Source of the DNA: Sporosarcina beigongshangi
Lineage (GTDB): Bacteria > Actinomycetota > Actinomycetes > Actinomycetales > Micrococcaceae
Direction of reading: 5' to 3'
NCBI RefSeq assembly: GCF_016820535.1
Contig: NZ_JADHDY010000022.1
Coordinates: 11,525 to 54,296, forward strand
DNA: 42,772 bases
Shown here piece by piece: positions 35,172 through 42,772 of the stretch. Each line of letters begins with the position of its first letter. Position 1 is the stretch's first letter. Under the pieces are notes generated by a model, which was not told where the DNA came from, made no database searches, and saw only the letters and a program-made list of their open reading frames with translations. Both the position numbers and the translations under genes were made by a program.

Positions 35172-36054
35172 CACTGTGCCCGGCACGCCCTCAGATCCCT
35201 GCGTCGTGGCCGAGAACGTAGCGATGAAATACAAGGTCATTTCCACCGAGGAACAGTCCAAGCCGCCCAGTCTCCACCGAAAGTTTCTCCGTCGCTTCAA
35301 GCCCAACCCCAACACGGTAACGGTCAACGCCCTCAACGAGCTGTCTCTGATCGTTCGCCGCGGTGAATCCGTCGGTGTTATCGGCCGCAACGGCTCCGGC
35401 AAGAGCACGCTCATGAAGCTCATCAGTGGACAGGCGCGTCCCACCAGCGGCGCCATCCACGCCACCAGCACGCCCATCATGCTGGGCGTCAACGCCGCAC
35501 TCGTACCGGAACTCGCCGGTGACCAGAACGTCATCCTGGGCGGTTTGGCCATGGGCCTGGCCATGGAGGAAATCGAGGCCCGCTTCGATGAAATCGTGGA
35601 GGTGTCCGGTCTGGAAAAGTCCATCCACCTGCCCATGAAGTCTTACTCCTCCGGCATGGGTGCGCGCCTGCGCTTTGCCATTGCCGCCTGTGGCAACCCG
35701 GAGATCCTCCTTGTCGATGAGGCCCTGAACACGGGTGATGCCCAGTTTGCCGCCCGCAGCAAGCGCCGCATGGACGAACTTCGCGAAAAGGCAGGCTGCG
35801 TCCTGCTCGTCAGCCACAGCCTGACCACCATCAAAGACATGACCGGACGTGTCGTGTGGCTGGACAAGGGCGATCTCATCATGGACGGCGAGCCCAAGGA
35901 AGTGACCAAGCGGTACATGGAATTCACCAAGCTGCTTGCCAAGGGCAACAACGACTCTGCCTTCGCATTGCGGGCGGAGCTGCGTTCGTCCCTGGAGATG
36001 GTAAACGTCGTCAACGCCCCGGAATCCAGCCGGAGTCCGCAGGTGGTGCGCTGA
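35158..36054 (+). CDS. ABC exporter ATPase (Wzt/TagH type, short form)
   Basis: A 298-residue ATPase from ATG 35158. Walker A GRNGSGKST (residues 76-84), the signature SYSSGMGARLRFA, Walker B EILLVDEAL and the switch His in VSHSLTT are all present. ABC proteins with the N-terminal insert seen here (residues 30-55, between the first strand and the Walker A strand) belong to the O-antigen/teichoic acid export subfamily. The long C-terminal carbohydrate-binding domain of some Wzt proteins is absent, so export probably does not depend on a terminal-sugar signal. It overlaps the permease by 14 bp and shares one base with the next gene. Confidence 0.94.
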   Translation: MSGDSTVPGTPSDPCVVAENVAMKYKVISTEEQSKPPSLHRKFLRRFKPNPNTVTVNALNELSLIVRRGESVGVIGRNGSGKSTLMKLISGQARPTSGAIHATSTPIMLGVNAALVPELAGDQNVILGGLAMGLAMEEIEARFDEIVEVSGLEKSIHLPMKSYSSGMGARLRFAIAACGNPEILLVDEALNTGDAQFAARSKRRMDELREKAGCVLLVSHSLTTIKDMTGRVVWLDKGDLIMDGEPKEVTKRYMEFTKLLAKGNNDSAFALRAELRSSLEMVNVVNAPESSRSPQVVR

Positions 36055-37955
36055 TGTACACAGTCAACGACGCAAAAACAGCCCTGTGGCACCTGCGCTC
36101 CGGCGGCCCGGACCAGCTGAAGGAATGGCAGGCCCGCCGTCGCGTGGACCTCGGCTTTGCAGCGCCCACCAGTGTCCAGGGTGTTGAAGGCGGATGGGTC
36201 GGCCGTGGCAAGAAGCGCCACCTGTCCTTCACACCCGCCGACATCCCCACCGGGGACGCCCGCCGGAACGACCTCAAGGTCGGCGTCATCCTGGACGATT
36301 TTTCCGCCATGGCATTCCGCTTCGAATGGAACGCCGTAGCGCTCGACCCCGCCGCCTGGGCGCAGCAGCTCGACGGCCTGGACTTGGTGTTCATCGAGTC
36401 GGCCTGGGCCGGCAACGAGCGCCTGTGGCGCGGCAAGATCGGCAGTGAGAACGGCCCGGCGCAGACCTTTATCGACCTGCTCGCCTCCTGCAGGGAGAAG
36501 GGCATCCCCACCGTCTTCTGGAACAAGGAAGACCCGCCGCACTACGACGACTTCCTGCCTGCCGCCAGGCTCTTCGATGTCGTCTTCACCTCAGATGAGG
36601 GACGCATTGAAAGTTACCGCAAGGATCTGGGGCACGACCGCATCGATGTGCTGCCATTCGCAGCCCAGCCCGCGGTGCACAACCCCATCCGCCCAGCCAA
36701 AGGCTGGCACAAGCGCGACGTAGCCTTCGGCGGCATGTACTTTGCCCACAAATACCCCGAGCGCCGCGAGCAGATGGACCTTTTGCTCAACGGTGTCATG
36801 GACGCCTCCAACAAAATGGGCACCGGTCTGGAGATCTTCTCCCGCCAGCTCGGCGGCAGCCCCGAGTACCAGTTTCCGGCACCGCTTGACTCGCGAGTGG
36901 TCGGTTCACTGACCTACCCGCAAATGCTCTCCGCCTACAAGGCATACAAGGTGTTCCTCAACGTCAACTCCGTGGTTGACTCCGCCAGCATGTGCGCACG
37001 CCGCATCTTCGAAATCTCGGCCGCCGGCACGCCCGTCATCACCACCCCCAGTGCTGCGATTCGCAATTTCTTCACCGAGGGCGAAGTCCCCGTTGCAGAA
37101 ACTCGTGAATCCGCGGCCCACCAGAGCCGGGCACTCGTGAAGAACGCCGAGCTCAACGACAGGACGGCACACCGGGCACAGCGCCGAATCTGGCAGGAAC
37201 ACACCTACGCGCACCGCGTGGAGACGGTTCTGTCCAGCGCCCTGCCCAGCCGCGCGTCCGGCATGGTCCGGCCCACGGCCTCGGCCCTGGTTCCCACGAT
37301 CCGTCCGCAGCAGATTGAGTACGTGTTCCGCACTGCGGCTTCGCAGAACGGCATCGAAACGCAGCTCGTCCTGCTGACCCATGGCTTTGAGCTCGCACCG
37401 GATCAGCTGCGCAAGCTGCAGGAGCAGTACAACTTGCCCAATGTCGCCCTGCTGACCGCCGGCCGCGACGTGTCGCTGGGGGAGTGCCTGAACCGCTGCG
37501 TAGCTGCGGCCGACGGCGACGTTCTGGCCAAGATGGATGACGACGACCACTACGGTGCCGACTACCTCTCCGACCAGATCTTTGCGCTGGATTACTCCCG
37601 GGCCCAGATCGTCGGCAAGCAGGCACACTACATGCACCTCGAGTCGTCCAAGGCCACTATCCTGCGCTTTGGCCACAAGGAGCACAGATACACTGACTTT
37701 GTCATGGGGCCAACTATCGTGGCCGCAAAGGATACTTTCATTGCCAACCCGTTCCCTGCCCTCGGGCTGGGGGAGGACACAGGGTTCTTGCGCAATGCAG
37801 GACAATCAGGGATGCAGATCTACTCTGCAGACCGTTTCAATTTTTATCAGGTGCGCGCCGGCGACGGCCACACCTGGCAAGTGGAAGACGCCGAACTACT
37901 CGCATCCGGCGACCTAAAATTCTATGGGGATCCCAGTGAACACACCGACATTTGA
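36054..37955 (+). CDS. CgeB-like glycosyltransferase fused to GT2 domain
   Basis: A 633-residue protein from ATG 36054, sharing one base with the stop before it. The N-terminal ~390 residues resemble CgeB/DUF3880 proteins: GIPTVFWNKEDPPHYDDF, LFDVVFTSDEG and FEISAAGTPVITT, a GT-B donor site. The C-terminal ~220 residues are a GT2 domain with KMDDDDHYG (metal site Asp495-498) and GDGHTWQVED, closely similar to the C-terminal domain of the 18141-20021 protein. Two active sites of different folds on one chain are unusual. Overlaps the wecC gene by 20 bp. Confidence 0.88.
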   Translation: MYTVNDAKTALWHLRSGGPDQLKEWQARRRVDLGFAAPTSVQGVEGGWVGRGKKRHLSFTPADIPTGDARRNDLKVGVILDDFSAMAFRFEWNAVALDPAAWAQQLDGLDLVFIESAWAGNERLWRGKIGSENGPAQTFIDLLASCREKGIPTVFWNKEDPPHYDDFLPAARLFDVVFTSDEGRIESYRKDLGHDRIDVLPFAAQPAVHNPIRPAKGWHKRDVAFGGMYFAHKYPERREQMDLLLNGVMDASNKMGTGLEIFSRQLGGSPEYQFPAPLDSRVVGSLTYPQMLSAYKAYKVFLNVNSVVDSASMCARRIFEISAAGTPVITTPSAAIRNFFTEGEVPVAETRESAAHQSRALVKNAELNDRTAHRAQRRIWQEHTYAHRVETVLSSALPSRASGMVRPTASALVPTIRPQQIEYVFRTAASQNGIETQLVLLTHGFELAPDQLRKLQEQYNLPNVALLTAGRDVSLGECLNRCVAAADGDVLAKMDDDDHYGADYLSDQIFALDYSRAQIVGKQAHYMHLESSKATILRFGHKEHRYTDFVMGPTIVAAKDTFIANPFPALGLGEDTGFLRNAGQSGMQIYSADRFNFYQVRAGDGHTWQVEDAELLASGDLKFYGDPSEHTDI

Positions 37956-39228
37956 ATCAGCAAAAGCAGCCGGCATTGAGACCGTGGCCGTCATTGGACT
38001 GGGCTACATCGGCCTGCCAACCGCCGCCATCCTTGCCACCAACGGCATCAAGGTCATCGGCGTAGACGTCTCCTCGAACACCGTCGAGGCCGTCAACCGC
38101 GGCGAGGTCCCCTTCGTCGAGCCGGACCTCGGAACCAGTGTTGCCGGGGCGGTCGCCCAGGGCTTCCTCCATGCACAGAAGGAGACGCCCGCTGCGGATG
38201 CCTTCATCGTTGCCGTCCCCACGCCGTTCCTCGCTGACAAGTCTGCAGACCTCAGTTACATCGAGGATGCAGCACGCGCCATCGCCCCACAGCTGCGTGG
38301 TGGCGAACTGGTCATCCTCGAGTCGACGTCCCCGCCGCAGACCACAGCCCACATGGCCCAAGTAGTGCTGGAGGCCCGCCCCGACCTCAGCCTCGACGGC
38401 TCCGACGGTCGTCCGGCTGTCCTCTTTGCACACTGCCCGGAACGTGTCCTCCCCGGCCGCGTCATGATTGAGCTCGTCACCAACGACCGGATCGTGGGCG
38501 GGCTCAACGACGGAGCCGCCGCTGCAGCAACTGCCCTGTACAAGGTGTTCTGCAAGGGCGAGATCCTGGAGACGGACGCCACCACCGCTGAACTCTCCAA
38601 GCTGGTTGAAAACGCGTACCGCGACGTCAACATCGCTTTCGCCAATGAGCTGTCTGTCGTCAGCAAGAACCTGGGCGTGGACGTCTGGGAGCTCATCGAG
38701 CTGGCCAACCACCACCCCCGCGTCAACATCCTGCAGCCGGGCCCTGGCGTTGGTGGGCACTGCATTGCCGTGGACCCCTGGTTCATTGTGGCTGCTGATC
38801 CCGAGAATGCACGCCTCATCCGCACCTCCCGCGAGGTCAACGACTCCAAGCCGCAGCGCGTTGTGGAGCAGATCCTGGAGCCGCTCGTAGGCAACACGGC
38901 TCCTACCATCGCCGCCCTTGGCCTGGCCTTCAAGCCGAACATCGACGACATGCGTGAATCGCCCGCCGTCGACATCGTCCACAAGCTGGCCACCCAACGT
39001 CCCGACGCCAAGATTCTGGTGGTAACGCCGCACTCCAAAGTGCTGCCCAAGAAGCTTGAGGGCTTCACGAACATCACCTCGGTGACCGCAGAAGAGGCAA
39101 TTTCCGTAGCTGATGTCGTGGCGCTGCTGGTTGACCACGACAAGTTCCGTGAAATCGACACCGCCACCCTCGCCGGCAAGCACGTCGTTGACACCCGCGG
39201 CTTCTGGCGAGCCAACGGACACAAATAA
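37936..39228 (+). CDS. wecC: UDP-N-acetyl-D-mannosamine dehydrogenase
   Basis: A 430-residue (from GTG 37936) UDP-sugar dehydrogenase: AVIGLGYIGLPTAAILA for NAD, catalytic Cys in GPGVGGHCIAVDPWF (Cys276), and AFKPNIDDMRESPAVDIV in the UDP-binding domain. The GVGGHCIAVDPWF context marks the UDP-ManNAc/UDP-GlcNAc branch, different from ugd. GTG 37936 is preferred because GGGGA precedes it; ATG 37924 would add four residues and has no ribosome site. It makes UDP-ManNAcA. No UDP-GlcNAc 2-epimerase gene (wecB) is in this window, so it must be elsewhere. Confidence 0.9.
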   Translation: MNTPTFESAKAAGIETVAVIGLGYIGLPTAAILATNGIKVIGVDVSSNTVEAVNRGEVPFVEPDLGTSVAGAVAQGFLHAQKETPAADAFIVAVPTPFLADKSADLSYIEDAARAIAPQLRGGELVILESTSPPQTTAHMAQVVLEARPDLSLDGSDGRPAVLFAHCPERVLPGRVMIELVTNDRIVGGLNDGAAAAATALYKVFCKGEILETDATTAELSKLVENAYRDVNIAFANELSVVSKNLGVDVWELIELANHHPRVNILQPGPGVGGHCIAVDPWFIVAADPENARLIRTSREVNDSKPQRVVEQILEPLVGNTAPTIAALGLAFKPNIDDMRESPAVDIVHKLATQRPDAKILVVTPHSKVLPKKLEGFTNITSVTAEEAISVADVVALLVDHDKFREIDTATLAGKHVVDTRGFWRANGHK

Positions 39229-39344
39229 TTCCCCAATTAATTATTACTTCTCATATCAGCACTTTGTATACGCTTTGATTCGCAGAAGACTAATATTGGA
39301 TCAGCCAGTTTATTCTCGCTCGGTCCGGCGAAAGATGGATTTTC

Positions 39345-42122
39345 ATGACAAGAAATCACGGCGAGAAAATCGCGCAGTTCAGTATTGTACTTGCAGTTTA
39401 TAATAACGAAGACTATGCACTCGATTTGTATCGTTCCTTGGATAGTCAAACTATTGATTTTGATAAACTGGAAATTATCATAGTAAACGACGGGTCCACC
39501 GACGAATCATTGCGTATAGCAAATCAATGGGCGGGAAGCACTCGCCTCAATGTTAAAATTATTACTCAGGAAAACGCAGGAGTATCTGAAGCGAGAAACA
39601 CTGGGATCGATGCGGCAACCGGCGAATGGATTGCTTTCATCGACTCAGATGATGTGCTGCACCCGGACTACTTCCAAGCTTTGAAAGAATTTGAACGCCG
39701 GGACTCACATAGTAGTGCCTCCATGCTCTCATCCCGTTCGGTAATCTATCTGGAAGACCGAGGGATCACAGTTGATAACCATCCCTTGAGTTGGAAGTAC
39801 AAGCGGGGTGACCGGTTGGTCAGCTTGAATGATGAGCCTCACGTTGTACATTTGGGTGGCCACTCGACAATTGTTCGCAGGTCTATCGTTCTTGAAAATG
39901 GACTGCGCTTCAATAGCGATGTTAAACCGGGGTTTGAAGATGCGGACTTCAATGGCCGTTACTTGTCTCATTTTCAAGATCCCGTCCTTGGTCTAGTCGC
40001 GAGTGCCAGGTACTATTACCGGAAACGCAGTGATGGATCTTCTTTGATAGATACTGCGTGGACTAAGCCCGAGAAGTTTACTCACGAACCAAAATACGGT
40101 CATCTGGGCATGCTGCGCTATGCCACCGATGAACTTGGATATACACCAGTCTGGGCCCAGAATATGGTGCTGTATGGTCTGTATTGGTATTTCACGGCCG
40201 ACCGGAGTTGGAATAACCCATTTGCGAGCCTCAGTCAAGAAATCTTGGATGACTTTTGGGAGACTTTAGAGGCCATATTTGAATTAATCGATTCTTCGAC
40301 AATTCGAAAATTCGCGATAAAGAACTTTGGTTGGTACCTCTCGGAAGGTCTGCTTCGATATTTCAAAGATGAAGCATGGGTAGAATCTGACAAAACCATC
40401 GTCTATCAGTGGGGCGCCGTAGAGAAAAAGAGTTCTGCCCAGAAGTTTGTATACTCTTACACTGGAAAGATGCCAAAAGAGAAATTCTTCTCGAATGGTA
40501 AGCGCATAAAGCCAATTTATGCAAAATCGATTCGACATGATCTGTTTGGACGGCAGCTCATGAATGAACGTATTGTGGCCTTGCCCGCGAACACCCATCT
40601 CGAAATACGTATTGGTGGAAAGCGCGCAACGATTACTAAAGTTCCGGCTTTTAACAGGCTGCCAAGCTTTAGGCGTAATGTTCCAGAATACCTCAGATTG
40701 CTGCCTGGCACGAGTATTACTTCCCCCCACGAACAAGTTGCGAAGTATCGGGCAAGCTTGAAGAGATCGTCGGGACAAGTCATGACGCCCAAGAGTGCTG
40801 CGGTACGGCTTAGAACTGTCGCTTCCGTTCTGCAAAGCAAGGCAGCTGAGGAAGCTTGGGTCAATGGAACCTCTATTCGAGAAGCAAAGTTTCAAATCTT
40901 GAAGAGATCTGCTGATCGCGTACGGCATAGTTACATAAAGTCCCGCGATGTCAAAAGGAATCGGAAGGTCACGAAGGCGGTACTGGCTGCAAGAACGAGT
41001 CGCGCATACCAGTGGGCTTGGATCTTCATCGACCGTCCAGACCGTGCTGATGACAATGCCGAGCATCTTTACCGATTCGCCATGATGAATCATCCAGAGA
41101 TCAATTCATGGTTCATGCTTGATCGTACGTCAAAAGATTGGGACCGCTTGTCGGCCGAGGGCTTTCGGCTCATTCCTTACGGTGAGACTGAATCGATAGC
41201 TGCGGTTTTGAAAGCATCGTTCATACTTTCTTCTCATATGGACACAGAAGTCTACGAGCCTATTGATCGAAAGAAATATGGCCCAATTGAGGCGCGGCGA
41301 ATCTTTTTGCAACACGGTATTACAATGAATGATATTTCGCGATGGATTAATACCAAGAATTTAGCACTGGTTGCCGCGTGTAGCCCTGGTGAAGTGGAGT
41401 CTTTTGTAGCCGACGAGACCCATTATCGACTTATGCGAAGGCAAATCGAACTGACCGGATTCCCGCGGCACGATCGTCTTCGGGAGCTGGCAGCGGCCAG
41501 CCCAATGCCCGAGCGAGACCGGCTATTGGTGGTTCCGACATGGCGAAAGGACCTTTCGGACCAGCTTCGTGTAGCGGAAAGTCACGCGGAGAGGGTTGAG
41601 ATCCTGATTGGTAGTGAATTCTACCGCTCTTGGTCGAATCTTTTGAGTAGCGATGGTTTTGCAACATGGATAAATTCCGTTTCGTTGAAACCCGTATTTG
41701 CGCTTCACGATCATCTAAGCCCATACGTTGATCTTTTCAATTTTGGTGCAGACGTTGATGTTGTTCCTTTCTCGGAAATATCGATTCAACAAACCCTTGC
41801 TTCATCAAAAATTGTCATTACTGATTATTCGTCGCTTGGTATTGAAGCGGCTATTGCCGGAGCTGCCGTGTTTTACTATCAGTTTGACGCGGGTTCAATC
41901 TATGAAGGTGGACATACATTTAGAAAATCTTGGTTTAGTTATGTGGAACATGGTGCCGGACCCGTTGCGGCTTCCGTGGATGAGATTGTTTCTGGCATGA
42001 AAGAGCTTAGCGAAAATGATTGGGCAGTCTCGAGTCTCTACGGCGATAGATTGGAGGCTCTCCTTCCGAATTTGGATGGATCTGCGTCCGCTCGGGTCAT
42101 CAAAGCTGTCAAGGCCCTGTGA
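39345..42122 (+). CDS. bifunctional GT2 / CDP-glycerol glycerophosphotransferase, low-GC
   Basis: A 925-residue protein. Residues 10-330 are a GT2 domain (FSIVLAVYNNEDYALDLY; metal site DSDD at 100-103). A middle region of ~210 residues is unassigned. The last ~380 residues are a TagB/TagF-type glycerophosphotransferase: LQHGIT with its catalytic-type His, TGFPRHDRL and ITDYSSLGIEAA. Such enzymes use CDP-glycerol to prime or extend poly(glycerol phosphate). Composition changes sharply at its start: 18 of 60 bases are G or C on the line 39421-39480, against 40 of 60 just before (38881-38940), and AT-ending codons are common. ISL3-type remnants follow it, so it was probably acquired separately from the rest of the locus. 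There is a 116-bp AT-rich gap before it, so it is not tightly coupled to wecC. Confidence 0.9.
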   Translation: MTRNHGEKIAQFSIVLAVYNNEDYALDLYRSLDSQTIDFDKLEIIIVNDGSTDESLRIANQWAGSTRLNVKIITQENAGVSEARNTGIDAATGEWIAFIDSDDVLHPDYFQALKEFERRDSHSSASMLSSRSVIYLEDRGITVDNHPLSWKYKRGDRLVSLNDEPHVVHLGGHSTIVRRSIVLENGLRFNSDVKPGFEDADFNGRYLSHFQDPVLGLVASARYYYRKRSDGSSLIDTAWTKPEKFTHEPKYGHLGMLRYATDELGYTPVWAQNMVLYGLYWYFTADRSWNNPFASLSQEILDDFWETLEAIFELIDSSTIRKFAIKNFGWYLSEGLLRYFKDEAWVESDKTIVYQWGAVEKKSSAQKFVYSYTGKMPKEKFFSNGKRIKPIYAKSIRHDLFGRQLMNERIVALPANTHLEIRIGGKRATITKVPAFNRLPSFRRNVPEYLRLLPGTSITSPHEQVAKYRASLKRSSGQVMTPKSAAVRLRTVASVLQSKAAEEAWVNGTSIREAKFQILKRSADRVRHSYIKSRDVKRNRKVTKAVLAARTSRAYQWAWIFIDRPDRADDNAEHLYRFAMMNHPEINSWFMLDRTSKDWDRLSAEGFRLIPYGETESIAAVLKASFILSSHMDTEVYEPIDRKKYGPIEARRIFLQHGITMNDISRWINTKNLALVAACSPGEVESFVADETHYRLMRRQIELTGFPRHDRLRELAAASPMPERDRLLVVPTWRKDLSDQLRVAESHAERVEILIGSEFYRSWSNLLSSDGFATWINSVSLKPVFALHDHLSPYVDLFNFGADVDVVPFSEISIQQTLASSKIVITDYSSLGIEAAIAGAAVFYYQFDAGSIYEGGHTFRKSWFSYVEHGAGPVAASVDEIVSGMKELSENDWAVSSLYGDRLEALLPNLDGSASARVIKAVKAL

Positions 42123-42772
42123 TGTCAAAGTGAGTAGCTTGTTCTGTTACCGGGGTTGACAAAATGGGCTGGCTCCGTGTGTATTGGTCGGCTTATTGAC
42201 GAGTACCTCCATCGGACTTTTTCATATGTCATCCAAGCATGGTGTCGACCTGGTGCTTGACGAGGCTTTCGAAAGCATGGGTGGGCATCTCGGACAGCAG
42301 CGGTGGGACCCGATCGGGCCCTGTCTCATACTGTACGGAGGCGGCTTTTAGTGGCCTCTACTTTCTCTGTGGTGGCGCCGGTGACGATGAGAACTTCGAT
42401 CTCCTTCCACCAGCGGCAAATGGTCCGCCAGAGCCTGGTCGTCTCGGGCTGGTTGGATTCCTTCACCAGCCGCTCGAGTTCTTCTTTGGCCAGCTCGGCG
42501 TCTTCCAAGGAGCCGGTGCGCAGCAGTGTTCGCACTTGTTCTTTCACGTCCCTGGCAGCTTTGAGGGCTCTCCGCGGTTCGTGGTGAATTCCATTGTTGT
42601 CATGGATGATTCACCGCTGTTCGGGCGGCGCTTCTGAGCATAATACGTGTTGTGTAGTTGGTGCTATTGACGAGTCCCCGCCCGGTCTGTTTAGCAGGGT
42701 GCTACTGAATGCCTCCTCCTTGTTGCCTCATAGCAATACCTCCGGGAAGCTGAGTCGTTGCCTCATTTAGAA
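42123..42772. mobile_element. decayed ISL3-type transposase fragments, no intact gene
   Basis: On the minus strand, 42326-42547 encodes KEQVRTLLRTGSLEDAELA, then WRTICRWWKEIEVLIVTGAT and VEATKS, which matches the internal part of ISL3-family transposases. A separate minus-strand fragment at about 42606-42680 (VNSTNYTTRIMLRSAARTAV, stop at 42606) matches the C-terminus of such an enzyme, but lies before the internal piece in reading order, so at least two copies or a rearrangement are involved. A similar trace (VLVNKPTN) appears at about 42180-42210. The stretch TATTGACGAGT occurs in both traces (near 42195 and 42664). No complete IS ends are seen and the window ends here. Confidence 0.65.

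Noticed and set aside
39224-39245. AATAATT/AATTATT inverted repeat after wecC as a terminator
   Set aside because: The stem is seven A-T pairs, too weak for an intrinsic terminator, and no T tract follows.
42239-42637. 132-codon plus-strand frame at the right end
   Set aside because: It is antisense to recognisable transposase fragments on the minus strand.

Overview
The window looks like a chromosome segment from a high-GC actinobacterium of the Micrococcaceae (Arthrobacter-like). This rests on the GC-rich codon use, the IclR regulator-leuCD-murA-plsC-gpsA-ddl gene order, the DUF3515 lipoprotein, and the Arthrobacter-style repeat fused to a CAP domain at the left edge. The assignment is by recognition; no database was searched.

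Region 1 (1-11211) is mostly core chromosome: a truncated CAP-domain secreted protein, a lipoprotein, the IclR regulator LtbR divergent from leuCD (leucine synthesis), then murA, plsC, gpsA and ddl (peptidoglycan and phospholipid precursors). A single accessory gene, an AbiEi-like/Vsr-fold nuclease (5138-6097), sits between leuD and murA. It is flanked on both sides by copies of one 60-nt palindromic element, and on the murA side one arm of that element has been amplified into a 51-bp tandem array.

Region 2 (11212-17404) is accessory: degenerate ~30-bp repeats after ddl, a carotenoid-cleavage oxygenase gene broken by one extra base in a homopolymer, a divergent TetR regulator with two palindromic operators, a PH-SHOCT protein, and a lower-GC gene for an alpha/beta hydrolase fused to a Gly/Ala-rich membrane segment.

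Region 3 (17405-42122) is a large cell-surface glycopolymer locus in two tightly overlapping blocks. Block A (17405-26840) has a degenerate GT-like protein, a GT2 enzyme, UDP-glucose dehydrogenase, a double-GT2 protein, a GT4-like enzyme, a GSCFA protein and an SGNH hydrolase. Block B (29587-39228) has an LCP polymer ligase, a small membrane protein, two GT4 enzymes, a two-component ABC exporter (Wzm/Wzt or TagG/TagH type), a CgeB-like/GT2 fusion and UDP-ManNAc dehydrogenase. Between them lie a methyltransferase, a GIY-YIG nuclease gene and the DUF3515 lipoprotein. The locus ends with a clearly AT-richer gene for a GT2-CDP-glycerol glycerophosphotransferase fusion (39345-42122), followed by decayed ISL3-type transposase fragments.

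Taken together, block A and block B plausibly make, export and attach to peptidoglycan an anionic polymer containing glucuronic and/or N-acetylmannosaminuronic acid, possibly with glycerol phosphate. The most unusual signal is the nuclease bracketed by its own-looking palindromic repeats, which resembles a REP/RAYT unit but has an unrelated protein.
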